NCBI RefSeq assembly: GCF_016820535.1
Contig: NZ_JADHDY010000002.1
Span: forward strand, 62,001 to 126,000
From: Sporosarcina beigongshangi
GTDB lineage: Bacteria; Actinomycetota; Actinomycetes; Actinomycetales; Micrococcaceae
Length of the DNA: 64,000 bases
Reading direction: 5' to 3'
Positions 8,467 through 17,361 of this stretch are shown here, one piece after another. A model generated the notes under the pieces. The model ran no database searches. It saw only the letters and a program-made list of their open reading frames with translations, and was not told where the DNA came from. The position numbers and the translations under genes were made by a program. Position 1 is the first letter of the stretch; each line of letters opens with the position of its first letter.

Positions 8467-8889
8467 CTACTTCTTGGGCTCGTCCTTGGGGTTGGGATGC
8501 TGTTCGCGGAGCTTGGCCTCGCGCGCGTCGAGCTCGGCCTTGAGCTTGCGGAGCCGCTCGGCCTCAAGCTTCTGCTCCCGGTTGATCTCCAGATTGCGCA
8601 GGAACTGGGGGTCGTCGTCGGGGGCCGTGGAGCGGGCGTACCCGGAAGCGGCTGGACGGGAAGGGCCGGGCAGTGGCCCGCCGGAACGCTGGGAGGCGCC
8701 GGCCGGGGCGTACTGGGGGCGGCCAAACAGGAACCAGAGGGCCACACCGATCACGTTCAGGAGCACGATCACCAGGACCCACGCGGTTTTCGGAATGCTG
8801 CGCACGTCGCTGGCCTCGCTGCGGAGGCAGTCGATGAGCCCGTAGACAAAAATCACAACACCCAGGGCAACAGGAATGATATAGCGCAT
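8467..8889 (-). CDS. PLDc_N domain small membrane protein
   Basis: The protein has 140 residues. The N-terminus has two membrane helices (about 3-19 and 36-56) separated by a loop containing IDCLRSEASDVRSIPK, which fits the phospholipase D-nuclease N-terminal domain common in actinobacteria (pattern D-x-hydrophobic ... KTAWVLVIVLLNVIG ... LWFLFGRPQ). Residues about 60-90 are a Pro/Ser/Gly linker. The C-terminal 50 residues are a strongly charged helix (EINREQKLEAERLRKLKAEL) that may form a coiled coil on the cytoplasmic side. No catalytic PLD motif is present, as usual for these short proteins. Function is unknown. Confidence 0.75.
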   Translation of the reverse strand: MRYIIPVALGVVIFVYGLIDCLRSEASDVRSIPKTAWVLVIVLLNVIGVALWFLFGRPQYAPAGASQRSGGPLPGPSRPAASGYARSTAPDDDPQFLRNLEINREQKLEAERLRKLKAELDAREAKLREQHPNPKDEPKK

Positions 8890-8959
8890 ACTTCATTCTA
8901 CCGTCGCAGGAAAAATCGGCACCGGGCGGACGCACAGCTTCAACGGCTAAACTTGGGCC

Positions 8960-9295
8960 GTGGCTTTCTTCAAATACTCCCTGATTCGCGGCATTCTGTT
9001 CCTGGCTTTCTTCCTCATCGCCTACTTGGCGGTGGGCTTGAGCCCGCTGACCTCCGCCCTCGTTGGCGCCCTGGCCGCGTTCCTTGTCAGCTACGTGTTC
9101 TTCCGCAAGCAGCGTGAAGGCGCCACCGCCGTCGTCGCAAAGACCTTTGCACCCAACGCCACCACCACCCAGTCGGTCGGTGCCATGGCTGATGCCGACG
9201 CCGAGGACGCGCTCATTGACGCGAATCCGGACATCTGGATCGACGCCGACCGCAAGTCCGGCACGGCCACCTACGACAAACCCGAGGAATCCTAG
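8960..9295 (+). CDS. DUF4229-type small membrane protein
   Basis: The protein has 111 residues and a GTG start at 8960. Two membrane helices (about 9-28 and 30-48; IRGILFLAFFLIAYLAVGLSP, then LVGALAAFLVSYVFFRKQRE) are followed by a soluble acidic tail with DADAEDALIDANPD. The layout fits the actinobacterial DUF4229 family, which in relatives also sits beside the menaquinone genes. It is divergent from the PLDc_N gene and convergent with menA. No function is known. Confidence 0.65.
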   Translation: MAFFKYSLIRGILFLAFFLIAYLAVGLSPLTSALVGALAAFLVSYVFFRKQREGATAVVAKTFAPNATTTQSVGAMADADAEDALIDANPDIWIDADRKSGTATYDKPEES

Positions 9296-9327
9296 GCCGG
9301 GAAGCCCAACCCGGATGCCAACCCGCA

Positions 9328-9347
9328 GGCCCGGCACCAGCCGGGCC
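9328..9347. terminator. GC hairpin between convergent genes
   Basis: GGCCCGG (9328-9334) and CCGGGCC (9341-9347) form a 7-bp stem with a six-base loop. It sits in the 69-nt gap between the stops of the DUF4229 gene (9295) and menA (9365), so it can serve either strand. Confidence 0.55.
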
Positions 9348-9364
9348 GGCCTCGCGTCCGGCCC

Positions 9365-10243
9365 CTACAGCGTGTTGAGCAGCACCGCCGCGGCGAACAG
9401 CAGGCTGAACCCGAGGTTGAGCATCCCTGTCTGCTGCAGCACGGGGATCAACGCCTCGCGGGTCTGCCCCTTCAACATGATCCAGCTGGGCAGCAGGATG
9501 AACGGCGCCTGCAACAGCATCAGCAGCATCCACGGATTGTCCGGAACCAGGCACAGGGTCAAGGCCATGGACAGGGCCAGCATCACGACGTAGCTGATGC
9601 GCGCATTCCTGTCGCCGAGCCGCACGGCCAGGGTAATTTTGCCAACCAGTGCATCCGTGGGGATGTCGCGGACATTGTTGGCCATCAGAAGTGCGACGGC
9701 GATGAGCCCGGTGGAGATTGAGCCCACCACTGCGGTGGTGTCCACGGCGCCGGCCTGGGTGAAGGTGGTGCCCAGGGTCGCGACGGGGCCGAAGAAGAAG
9801 AAGACAAAGACGTCCCCCAGGCCCAGGTAGCCGTAGGGTTTCTTGCCGCCGGTGTAGCCCCAGGCGGCAAGGACGGCGCCGGCGCCCACCAGCAGGAGCG
9901 TCCACTGCCGCGACAGGATGACCAGAATGAGCCCGGCCACCATGGCCAGGCCCAGCGCGCCAAAGGCTGCCATCTTTACTTCATGGGGCTTGGCCACACC
10001 GCTGCCCACGAGCCGCAGCGGGCCCACCCGACCTTCGTCGGTGCCACGGATCCCGTCGGAGTAGTCGTTGGCGTAGTTCACGCCAATCTGCAGCAGCAGC
10101 GCCACCAGGGCGGCGAGTACGGCCCGGCCCCAGTTCAACCCGCCCAGGCCAAATGCCGCCGCGGTACCAACGATCACGGGGGCAATTGCCATGGGCAGAG
10201 TCCTCATGCGGGCCCCGGCGACCCATTCCCCCACAGTGGCCAC
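9365..10243 (-). CDS. menA: 1,4-dihydroxy-2-naphthoate polyprenyltransferase
   Basis: MenA attaches the polyprenyl tail to 1,4-dihydroxy-2-naphthoate in the membrane, giving demethylmenaquinone. I place the start at the GTG at 10243 because GAAGGAG lies seven bases upstream; this gives 292 residues. A longer frame to 10315 lacks a ribosome binding site. The first Asp-rich prenyl-diphosphate motif is visible as NYANDYSDGIRGTD (about 62-75), followed by GPLRLVGSG, and the second as NNVRDIPTD (about 190-198). About eight to nine membrane helices are predicted by eye. It is the third gene of menB-menE-menA, 75 nt after menE. Confidence 0.92.
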   Translation of the reverse strand: MATVGEWVAGARMRTLPMAIAPVIVGTAAAFGLGGLNWGRAVLAALVALLLQIGVNYANDYSDGIRGTDEGRVGPLRLVGSGVAKPHEVKMAAFGALGLAMVAGLILVILSRQWTLLLVGAGAVLAAWGYTGGKKPYGYLGLGDVFVFFFFGPVATLGTTFTQAGAVDTTAVVGSISTGLIAVALLMANNVRDIPTDALVGKITLAVRLGDRNARISYVVMLALSMALTLCLVPDNPWMLLMLLQAPFILLPSWIMLKGQTREALIPVLQQTGMLNLGFSLLFAAAVLLNTL

Positions 10244-10318
10244 AGTACTTCTCCTTCGATACAGGTGACGATAGACCCGTAAGTCAGGCCTCAGCCCCAA
10301 TTCTGCCCTGTCCACCTG

Positions 10319-11461
10319 TCAATGGCTGTGAGCGGCGTGGGTCAAAGTGGCTAAAATCGCCGTCCTGTCGGGTTTTCCGTTGGGCAGCAGCGGAAGCTCG
10401 GAGACCAAGACCACAGTTTTTGGCAGCAAATGTGCCTCCAGGTGCTCCGCTGCGCCCGCCAGCAGCTCCGCCTCGGCCAGTGCGGAAACCACCATCGCGG
10501 CCACCTGCTGGCCCCATTCCTCCGACGGCACAGGAACCACAAACGCCTCGCGCACGCCAGGCACCTTGTGCAGCCCGTCGGTCACGGCACCGGCCGACAC
10601 CTTCAGCCCGCCCGTGATGATGACGTCGTCAACCCTGCCCAACACGCGCAGCCGTCCCTCACTGTCCAGCTCGCCCAGGTCGCCGGTTTCATACCAGCGC
10701 ACCACTTCGCCGTCGTGCTCTTCCTCAGTGAACGAGGCGTTGGTCAGCTCGGCATTGCCCAGGTAGCCCGCGGCCACCACGGGCCCGCCCAGCCAGATGC
10801 GGCCCTCGCGGACGGCGAGTTCCACGCCGTCGAGCGGGACGCCGTCATATACGGCACCGCCACAGGTCTCGGACATGCCATAGGTGGTCACGACGTTGAG
10901 CCCGGCACCGCGCGCGGCCTCAAGCAGTGCGGGGTTGACGGGGCCGCCGCCGAGCAGGATCGCGTTGAAACGGCGCAGCACGGTGAGCGTTTCTGCGCTG
11001 GGGTTGGTGAGCAGGCGGCTGAGTTGTGTGGGGACAAGCGAGGTGAAGCGGGTGTTGTCGGTCAGCTCCAGTGCAGCCTCGGTGAACGCCTCCGAGGTGA
11101 AACCGCCGCTGAGGTCCATGGCCCAGGGGCGGGTGCCGGCGAACAGGCTGCGCACCAGGACCTGCAGCCCGGCCACGTAGTTCGTGGGCAGTGCCAGCAG
11201 CCACTGACCCTCGCCCTGCAGCGCCATGGCGGTCCCCACGCTCGACGCCGCCAGCGCATCCACTCCCAGCATGGTCCGCTTGGGCGTGCCGGTGCTTCCG
11301 GAGGTCAGCACGACGGCGGCAATGTCCGTTTCGCTGCCGGCCGGCAGTCCCAGCTCGCTTTGCGGGATGAGCTCGAAGCTGCCGTCGGGGGCGATCTGGA
11401 CTGCCGGGCCCTCGCCGGAGAGTGCTTCGGAGAGTGCCTTGAGCAGGGGTTCGATGTTCAT
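10319..11461 (-). CDS. menE: o-Succinylbenzoate-CoA ligase
   Basis: MenE activates o-succinylbenzoate with ATP and CoA to OSB-CoA, the substrate of MenB. The 380-residue protein is an adenylate-forming enzyme. The ATP-binding loop is LTSGSTGTPK (about 52-61). TTYGMSETCGG (about 192-202) is the A5-type motif, YETGDLGEL gives the conserved Asp, and the C-terminal catalytic Lys lies in LLPNGKPDR (about 360-368). It is shorter than many MenE proteins, which is typical of the actinobacterial form. It starts 13 nt after the menB stop, so the two form one transcript. Confidence 0.92.
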   Translation of the reverse strand: MNIEPLLKALSEALSGEGPAVQIAPDGSFELIPQSELGLPAGSETDIAAVVLTSGSTGTPKRTMLGVDALAASSVGTAMALQGEGQWLLALPTNYVAGLQVLVRSLFAGTRPWAMDLSGGFTSEAFTEAALELTDNTRFTSLVPTQLSRLLTNPSAETLTVLRRFNAILLGGGPVNPALLEAARGAGLNVVTTYGMSETCGGAVYDGVPLDGVELAVREGRIWLGGPVVAAGYLGNAELTNASFTEEEHDGEVVRWYETGDLGELDSEGRLRVLGRVDDVIITGGLKVSAGAVTDGLHKVPGVREAFVVPVPSEEWGQQVAAMVVSALAEAELLAGAAEHLEAHLLPKTVVLVSELPLLPNGKPDRTAILATLTHAAHSH

Positions 11462-11474
11462 GGGTACCTATGTA

Positions 11475-12431
11475 TTAGAAGTAGTAGGGGAAGGAGGACC
11501 AGTCGGGGTCCCGCTTTTCCAGGAACGCTTCCTTGCCTTCCACGGCCTCGTCCGTCATGTAGGCCAGGCGGGTTGCCTCGCCGGCGAAGACCTGCTGTCC
11601 GGCCAGTCCGTCGTCGGCAAGGTTGAAGGCGAACTTGAGCATGCGGATGGCCTGCGGGGACTGGCGGGCAATGTCGGCGGCGTATTCCAGGGCAACCTCT
11701 TCGAGGCGTGCGTGGTCCACGGCCTCATTGACGGCACCCATGCGGACCATGTCATCGGCCGAGTATTCGCGGGCCAGGAAGAAGATTTCGCGGGCCGACT
11801 TCTGGCCGATCTGGCGGGCCAACAGGGCCGAGCCGTAGCCGGCGTCGAAGGAGCCCACGGTGGCGTCTGTCTGCTTGAACTTGCCGTGCTCGCGGGAGGC
11901 GATGGTCAGGTCGGAGACCACGTGGAGGGAATGCCCGCCGCCAGCCGCCCAGCCGTTGACCACGGCGATGACCACCTTGGGCATGGTGCGCATGAGCCGC
12001 TGGACTTCCAGGATGTGGAGTCGGCCGGCGCGGGCGGGGTCGATGGTTTCCTTCGTCTCGCCGTCGGCGTAGCGGTAGCCGTCGCGGCCGCGGATGCGCT
12101 GATCGCCGCCGGAGCAGAAGGAATGGCCGCCGTCCTTGGGGGAGGGGCCGTTGCCTGTCAGCAGGACCGTCGCCACGTCCGGGGTCATGCGGGCGTGGTC
12201 CATGGCGCGGTAGAGCTCATCGACCGTGCCGGGGCGGAACGCGTTGCGCACCTCGGGACGGTTGAACGCGATGCGCACTGTGGGCAGGTCCCTGACGATC
12301 TCACCCTTCGCGTCGCGTTCCACCTGGCGGTGGTACGTCATGTCCTGGAAGTCGAAGCCTTCCACCACGCGCCAGCGGGTGGGGTCGAAGATGTCGGATA
12401 CCTGGTCTGGGAAGTTTGTTGCGGTGCTCAC
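11475..12431 (-). CDS. menB: 1,4-dihydroxy-2-naphthoyl-CoA synthase
   Basis: MenB closes the second ring of the naphthoquinone from OSB-CoA in menaquinone synthesis. The 318-residue crotonase-fold protein has FCSGGDQRIRG (oxyanion and substrate loop), NGWAAGGGHSLHVVSD, and QTDATVGSFDAGYGS. The Asp in QTD, where E. coli has QTG, together with the C-terminal SFPYYF, makes it closely resemble the mycobacterial enzyme. It is the first gene of the menB-menE-menA run, and its promoter should lie in the roughly 200 nt upstream of 12431, facing a decayed surface-protein gene. Confidence 0.95.
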   Translation of the reverse strand: MSTATNFPDQVSDIFDPTRWRVVEGFDFQDMTYHRQVERDAKGEIVRDLPTVRIAFNRPEVRNAFRPGTVDELYRAMDHARMTPDVATVLLTGNGPSPKDGGHSFCSGGDQRIRGRDGYRYADGETKETIDPARAGRLHILEVQRLMRTMPKVVIAVVNGWAAGGGHSLHVVSDLTIASREHGKFKQTDATVGSFDAGYGSALLARQIGQKSAREIFFLAREYSADDMVRMGAVNEAVDHARLEEVALEYAADIARQSPQAIRMLKFAFNLADDGLAGQQVFAGEATRLAYMTDEAVEGKEAFLEKRDPDWSSFPYYF

Positions 12432-12649
12432 CCAGTGATTCTAGCGGGCGGCGGCATTTAGGGGGCCGGGCCCGAATATGACGCCAATGTGACGCAGGCG
12501 CCGTGACATGTTCTCGGCAGGCGGGCCGGGCGGCCTTGGACTGTCCAAACCGACAGGCGCAAAACCCTTGACGGTATTTCAGGGCGTCATGAAAGGTGTC
12601 CCGTCGGAATAGGGGGATGGCCCCGTGTGGGGGCTAATTTTGGGGAGGC

Positions 12650-13680
12650 CGTCGAGAAGACGCCTGGCCGCCGAGGAAGACGCCGCTCATCGCCGCCTCG
12701 GCCCTCACGGCAGCACTGTCATTCGGCAGCATTGCTGCACTCGCCACCGCCGCAATGGAAACGCCGGGGGCGGCGCCTCCTCGCCGCCCCGGCGGCAGTT
12801 TCTTCCTGCACCGGCTTCTCAAGTGCCCTCCAAGATCTTTCCCGGGCATAGGCCGCGATGCCGGATAACGGGATCGACAATGTCCGTCTCCTCTGGAGAA
12901 CGCTGGAATTCACAGGTGACGGCACCAAGGCCACGCAGGTCTTCTCTATCGGCGGCCCGGCGCTGAATGATGCAGGACGTCAGGCATCCGTGCGCTTCTC
13001 CAACATTCCTGCGGGCACCCGCAACGTTGTGAACGTCACCGGGGCCTCGGCCAACTTGAACCTCAACTCGCTGTTGTCCGGGGAAACCGGCCTGGTGCTG
13101 GACACCGGAACCGCCGAATTCGGACAGATTGCATCCAACCTGGTCTGGAGCCTCAAGGATGCCAGCAGCGTTGTTGTCGACGGCAATGCGCAGGTGCCCG
13201 GATCCATCTTCGTTGCCCATGCCGCTTCATTCACCACCATCTCCGCCAAGGACACCAACGGCCGAATCCTCGTTGACGACAACCTGGAGCACATCGGAAC
13301 TGGCGGCAATGAAATGCACGCCTACCCGTTAATCGGTGCCCTGGAATGCGTTGTGGAAGGCGATATGCCCGAAACGCCCGTGACGCCCCCGGTACCGGGC
13401 GAGCCTGAGACCCCCGAGCTCCCGAAGACGTCCGAGGTGCCGGCTGAACCCGAGTTGCCGTTGGTTCCGGCGGACCCCGGACAGCCGGACGTCCCGCTGG
13501 CTCCCGCAACGGTCTCGCTCTCCGTCACCGGCGCTGCCCCTGCCGTTGACGGACTGGCCAAGACCGGCGCCAACAGCAACACGCTGATCATTTGTTTGGC
13601 CGCGGGTGCTCCTCCGTGGCCGGACTGCCATTGTCATTCGCCGGCCGGCGACCTTGACGGACCAACCCTCATTTATGACG
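12650..13680 (+). pseudogene. Decayed copy of the choice-of-anchor A surface protein
   Basis: This region is a broken paralogue of the intact gene at 13959. The signal-peptide part survives at about 12671-12745, where the frame reads [15 protein letters not shown] against [15 protein letters not shown] in the intact copy, and a CGAGGAAG match precedes it. About 350 bp of the first half of the anchor domain is then missing and the frame changes. From about 12890 the second half is alignable (EFTGDGTKATQVFSI against [15 protein letters not shown], then QVPGSI, NGRILV, EMHAYPL). A proline linker and LAKTG sorting motif follow. A second frameshift after LAAGA (about 13610) breaks the membrane anchor; the other frame would read LLRGRTAIVIRR. 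Confidence 0.8.
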
Positions 13681-13958
13681 AAAGTCTCCTTGATGCGTTT
13701 TCACGGGAGGATTCACGATGGCGGTCAGATCACGGGCTGCAACAGCCGTTAACTGAGTAGACACCGTGAGATTCCTGATGGAACGTTCAGAAACGATCAA
13801 TTTTCAATGACAGGCCCGAAGCGCCGCTGACATGGTTTCACCGACCATTTTTCGGCACTTTGAATCAGGGTGAAAGTTGCAAAAATTCCAGCTAGCTTGG
13901 GGTTCGGCCATTCGGTTATGCGTCTGGCTAACTCCGTTCACACATGAGGTAGACAGAA

Positions 13959-15491
13959 TTGATTAACACCATCTCCCGCGTACCGAGGAAGGGCTCTGTC
14001 ATCGCTGCTTCGGCACTGACAGCGGCACTGGCACTCGGCAGCTTCCTGACCTTGGTTCCCGCCGCAAACGCCGAAGGTGCCTTCACCTGCATCGACCAGA
14101 TGCCCGGCCTGGGCAACGGCGAATTTGCCGGTTTTGACAACAACACCAACATCTTTGTTGGCGGCGACTTCTCCGTGGCCGAGAACGCCGCCGAGGCGGA
14201 GGGGCTGCTCGTTGTCATGGGCAACGCCGACTTCGCCAAGCATGACCTGGGGAACTACAACGTCGGCACCGTAGGTGTCGGCTCCCAGCTCGTGCCTACC
14301 GTCGGTTCCGACATGCTCCTCGTCGGCGGAAACGTCAATGGCAACGGGACGCGGATTGACGTTGGGTTCCCCGACGGCGGCGCTGTCCGTATCGGTGGCG
14401 CCAACAACGCCGGAGACAAGATCGTCACGAACGGCGGGACGCTGACCGCTCCCGATGCTACCGCCACGGACTCGTACTCCGACTACTCGGCCCTACTGAA
14501 GTCACGCTCAGCGCAATACTCCGGCCTGACAAACACCGGAACGGTGACCGTTGAATCTTGGGGCGCCATTGTCATGACCGGCAACGGCACCTCCTCACCA
14601 CAGGTTTTCACTGTGGATGGAAGCTCCCTCGGCAGTGCTGCGAGGTCATCCTCGCTGCAGTTCAAGGGCGTTCCCGCCAACACCCGGATCGTTGTCAACG
14701 TCACGGGTGAGTCGGGCGGCCTGTTCCTCAACTCACTGCTGGACGATGCGGGACTGGCGATCGGTACAAACGCGGGCACCGCCGGGGGAGCCTTGTTCGG
14801 CGCCATCACCTCACAGCTTGTCTGGAACTTTGCCGATGCCAAGAATGTGGCCATCGGGGGTCAAGCCCAGGTGCCGGGTTCCATCCTGGTGCCAACGACT
14901 GGCGGCACCACCGAGATTTCCGCGCCCGGCACGAACGGCCGCATCCTTGTTGCCGGCAATCTTGTGCACAGCGGCACCGGTACTGAAATGCATGCCTACC
15001 CGCTAATGGGTGACGACTTCTTCGGCTGCACCGACAAGCCTGTTGTGCCAGAGGTGCCTGAGGTGCCTGAGGTGCCGGTTGTTCCTGAGGTTCCTGTTGT
15101 GCCAGAGGTGCCTGAGGTGCCGGTTGTTCCTGAGGTTCCTGTTGTGCCAGAGGTGCCAGAGGTGCCAGAGGTGCCGGTTGTTCCTGAGGTTCCCGTTGCG
15201 CCCGAAGTGCCGGTCGTACCGCTTTCCCCCGAGCATCCTGCCGACGAATCGACGCAGGCCCCTGTGGTGACGAAGACTCCGGCGCCCTCCACTCCGGCCA
15301 GCACCCAGGCGACACAGTCGGCAGCGCCGGCCGTTGCAGTAGTTGGAGAAGTTGTCGCTGAGGCTTCCGACACCGAACGCCTGGCCAACACTGGACTCAA
15401 CTCAGCCAATGTTATGGCCCTCGGATTGGCCGCGATGTTGTTCCTGGCTCTCGGCGGCCTGGCAGTCGTGGCAGTTCGTCGCCGCCACTAG
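13959..15491 (+). CDS. Choice-of-anchor A family cell-wall surface protein (LAXTG)
   Basis: The protein has 510 residues from a TTG start at 13959, with GAGGT about 9 nt upstream; the nearby ATG at 13944 hits a stop. It has a signal peptide (1-39, ending PAANAEG). The choice-of-anchor A domain (about 43-360) opens with [19 protein letters not shown] and ends with [14 protein letters not shown] and EMHAYPL. A Pro-Glu-Val repeat linker covers about 361-425. The C-terminal sorting signal is LANTG, a hydrophobic helix ([17 protein letters not shown]) and RRRH. LAXTG is the motif favoured by class E sortases of GC-rich Gram-positives. It is probably a wall-linked surface or adhesive protein. No sortase gene is in this window. 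Confidence 0.85.
   Translation: MINTISRVPRKGSVIAASALTAALALGSFLTLVPAANAEGAFTCIDQMPGLGNGEFAGFDNNTNIFVGGDFSVAENAAEAEGLLVVMGNADFAKHDLGNYNVGTVGVGSQLVPTVGSDMLLVGGNVNGNGTRIDVGFPDGGAVRIGGANNAGDKIVTNGGTLTAPDATATDSYSDYSALLKSRSAQYSGLTNTGTVTVESWGAIVMTGNGTSSPQVFTVDGSSLGSAARSSSLQFKGVPANTRIVVNVTGESGGLFLNSLLDDAGLAIGTNAGTAGGALFGAITSQLVWNFADAKNVAIGGQAQVPGSILVPTTGGTTEISAPGTNGRILVAGNLVHSGTGTEMHAYPLMGDDFFGCTDKPVVPEVPEVPEVPVVPEVPVVPEVPEVPVVPEVPVVPEVPEVPEVPVVPEVPVAPEVPVVPLSPEHPADESTQAPVVTKTPAPSTPASTQATQSAAPAVAVVGEVVAEASDTERLANTGLNSANVMALGLAAMLFLALGGLAVVAVRRRH
15036..15227 (+). repeat. Pro-Val-Glu coding repeat in the surface protein
   Basis: The linker is built from VPEVPEV and VPVVPEV units encoded by near-identical codons (GTGCCAGAGGTGCCT, GTTGTTCCTGAGGTTCCT), giving an extended stalk of about 60 residues. 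DNA identity between units makes expansion or contraction by slippage likely. Confidence 0.85.
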
Positions 15492-15515
15492 GGGCCTGAG
15501 CTCCCACTAATTCTC

Positions 15516-15561
15516 AATGGCCGTTTGCCCGCGGATGCCCCCTCCGCGGAAAACGGCCATT
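15516..15561. terminator. Hairpin terminator between surface protein and VOC gene
   Basis: AATGGCCGTTT (15516-15526) pairs with AAACGGCCATT (15551-15561), and an inner CCGCGGA/TCCGCGG pair extends the stem. It lies in the gap between two convergent genes (stops 15491 and 15599). Confidence 0.75.
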
Positions 15562-15598
15562 GTCATGCCCGGGAAAGTGCGGGTGGGCCTGGAGATGC

Positions 15599-16033
15599 TC
15601 AGCTGATGCAGAATTCGTTGCCTTCGGGATCGGCCATGGTGAACCAGGAATGCGGGCCCTGGCTGGCTTCCCACAAGAATGTGGCCCCTCGGGCCTCAAG
15701 CCGGCCCCGGACGGTCTCCTTGTCGTCGCCGCCCAGCCTGACGTCCCAGTGGATGCGGTTCTTGGACGTCTTGGCGGCGTCGGCACTCTGGAAGAGGATG
15801 CGCGGCTGGCCGGACCCCGCGTCCGGTCCCGGCATGATGGCCTGGCCGGCGGCCCAAACCAGCACGCCCCGGTGGAGCAGTGTCTCGTCGTCGGACGCGA
15901 ATCCCTTTTCCAGCATGGAACGGATGAACGCCTCGTCGGACGGTTCCACCTGCCAGCCCATGGTCTCGGCCCACCAATCGGCGAGAGTGTGCGGATTGAT
16001 GCAGTCAACGACAATTTGCAGCGAATAGGCCAT
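15599..16033 (-). CDS. VOC family (glyoxalase-like) protein
   Basis: The protein has 144 residues. It shows the two beta-alpha-beta-beta-beta modules of the vicinal oxygen chelate fold: SLQIVVDCINPHTLADWWAE at the start, NRIHWDVRLGG in the middle with a potential metal-binding His, and the closing FTMADPEGNEFCIS typical of Glyoxalase_6-type proteins. The ligand residues fit a metal or substrate pocket, but no substrate can be read from the sequence. These proteins can be small-molecule resistance proteins or dioxygenase-like enzymes. It stands just downstream of doxX on the same strand, 91 nt away across a hairpin. Confidence 0.8.
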   Translation of the reverse strand: MAYSLQIVVDCINPHTLADWWAETMGWQVEPSDEAFIRSMLEKGFASDDETLLHRGVLVWAAGQAIMPGPDAGSGQPRILFQSADAAKTSKNRIHWDVRLGGDDKETVRGRLEARGATFLWEASQGPHSWFTMADPEGNEFCIS

Positions 16034-16075
16034 GGAAATAGTCTGCTGCTGCCTGTGGCCGGTGTCTAGAGCTCA

Positions 16076-16112
16076 GCCGGCCGCACCACCCGGGGCGGGT
16101 GGCGCGGCCGGC
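16076..16112. terminator. Hairpin terminator downstream of doxX
   Basis: GCCGGCCGCACCACCC (16076-16091) pairs with GGGTGGCGCGGCCGGC (16097-16112) with one G-T pair and a 5-nt loop. It sits 13 nt after the doxX stop and upstream of the VOC gene. Confidence 0.75.
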
Positions 16113-16124
16113 CTCGGGGTGCGG

Positions 16125-16559
16125 CTATGCCAGAATGCGCAGCTTGGAAGTCGCACGGCCAAAGAAGGCGTGGTCCAGCGAGAGCCTGCCCGGTCCAACG
16201 AGGGCCACGGCAAGGGTGGAGGCGCCCAGAATGAGCACCAGCTCGAAGCCGCCCGCTTCAACGAAAACACCCGCCGGTGCGTGGACCAGCACGATGGCGC
16301 CGATCATGTTCAGGGTCAGCAAGACTGCGATCGGGCGGGTGGCCAGGCCAAGGATCAGTGCGATGCCGCCCGCCAGTTCCAAGGTGGCCACGATGGGTGC
16401 CACCAGTTCGGCGGCCGGAACGCCCATCTGGGCGAACGCACCCTGGGTGCCGGCAATGGTGAATTCGTTGTACTTCTGCCAGCCGTGGGCGGCAAACAGG
16501 AAGCCGACCACGACACGAAGGATGGTGCGGGCAGCGGTGGTAAGGGCAGTGTTGTTCAT
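16125..16559 (-). CDS. DoxX family membrane protein
   Basis: The protein has 144 residues and four membrane helices (about 12-28, 48-70, 77-97 and 105-124). The diagnostic DoxX pattern is clear: RVVVGFLFAAHGWQKY near the N-terminus, then ELAGGIALILGLATRPIA. DoxX proteins are linked to oxidative or thiol stress in some actinobacteria, but the biochemical role is open. The promoter region carries two related inverted repeats (16624-16677) that look like regulator sites. It is divergent from the acetyltransferase gene at 16738. Confidence 0.88.
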   Translation of the reverse strand: MNNTALTTAARTILRVVVGFLFAAHGWQKYNEFTIAGTQGAFAQMGVPAAELVAPIVATLELAGGIALILGLATRPIAVLLTLNMIGAIVLVHAPAGVFVEAGGFELVLILGASTLAVALVGPGRLSLDHAFFGRATSKLRILA

Positions 16560-16623
16560 GGGGATCTCAACGTTTCTGTGGGGGTCATGTACAGGCCTTC
16601 AGGAAAGAAGCGCCGAGCAACAA

Positions 16624-16677
16624 TTAGTTGAAGCTTCAATAAAAGTCTCCCAGATGATCGGTTGATGTGTCAACTAA
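16624..16677. promoter_or_regulatory. Paired MarR-type operator-like inverted repeats
   Basis: TTGAAGCTTCAA (16628-16639) is a perfect 12-bp palindrome within TTAGTTGAAGCTTCAA. GTTGA-TGTG-TCAAC (16661-16674) is a second inverted repeat ending TCAACTAA. The half-sites TTAGTTGA (16624) and TCAACTAA (16670) mirror each other. TTGA/TCAA half-sites of this size are typical of MarR-family operators. The pair lies in the divergent space between doxX and the acetyltransferase gene, and no regulator gene is adjacent. Confidence 0.5.
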
Positions 16678-16737
16678 TGGCCGATCGGGTGTGCTCCGGG
16701 GCGCGCGCCGCCCCCCGGCGTCCGCTAGTGTTTTTTC

Positions 16738-17361
16738 ATGACCTTTATTGCACCCGTCACCCTGGCGGGAAAGTACGTCACCCTTGAGCCGCTGAGCATG
16801 GACCATCATGACGGTCTCGTTGCGGCAGCCTCCGACGGCGAGCTGTGGAACCTTTGGTACACATCCGTCCCCCGCCCCGAAGATATGCGCGCCGAGATCC
16901 AGCGGCGTCTCGCCGCGCAGGAGGCCGGGACGCAGTTCTCCTTTACCGCCAGGAAGAATGATCCCGCCACGGGCGAGCCGGGCCGGGTCATCGGCCTGAC
17001 CAGCTACTACGACATCGATCCGTCCGTGCCCACTGTGGCGATCGGCGCCACTTGGAACGCCGCCAGCGTGCATGGCAGCGGCACCAACGTGGACAGCAAG
17101 AACCTGCTCCTCAGCCACGCCTTCGATGTGCTCGGCTGCGAGGTGGTGGTCTTCCACACGCATTGGATGAACACGCAGTCCCGCGAGGCCATCGCCCGCC
17201 TCGGCGCCAAGCAGGACGGCGTGCTGCGCGCCCACCGCCGCCTGGCCGACGGCACGCTGCGCGACACAGTCGTTTTCTCCATCCTCGCGGCCGAATGGCC
17301 GCAGGTGCGCAACGGACTGAACTTCCGCTTGGCCAAAAAACGTCCAGCCCTCCAACAATGA
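16738..17361 (+). CDS. GNAT family N-acetyltransferase (RimJ/RimL-like)
   Basis: The protein has 207 residues. It follows the RimJ/RimL-like acetyltransferase pattern: LWYTSVPRPEDM near residue 40, then the acetyl-CoA-binding region GRVIGLTSYYDI, and the C-terminal EAIARLGAKQDGVLR and GTLRDTVVFSI. In this subfamily a residue triplet IGATW is usual and is present, but the following segment NAASVHGSGTNVDSKNLL departs slightly from the commoner form. The acceptor is unknown. The stop overlaps the ATG of the phosphatase gene (ATGA, 17358-17361), so the two are coupled. Confidence 0.85.
   Translation: MTFIAPVTLAGKYVTLEPLSMDHHDGLVAAASDGELWNLWYTSVPRPEDMRAEIQRRLAAQEAGTQFSFTARKNDPATGEPGRVIGLTSYYDIDPSVPTVAIGATWNAASVHGSGTNVDSKNLLLSHAFDVLGCEVVVFHTHWMNTQSREAIARLGAKQDGVLRAHRRLADGTLRDTVVFSILAAEWPQVRNGLNFRLAKKRPALQQ

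Noticed and set aside
12440-12640. tRNA or small RNA gene
   Set aside because: No cloverleaf, T-loop sequence or other recognisable RNA structure is seen.
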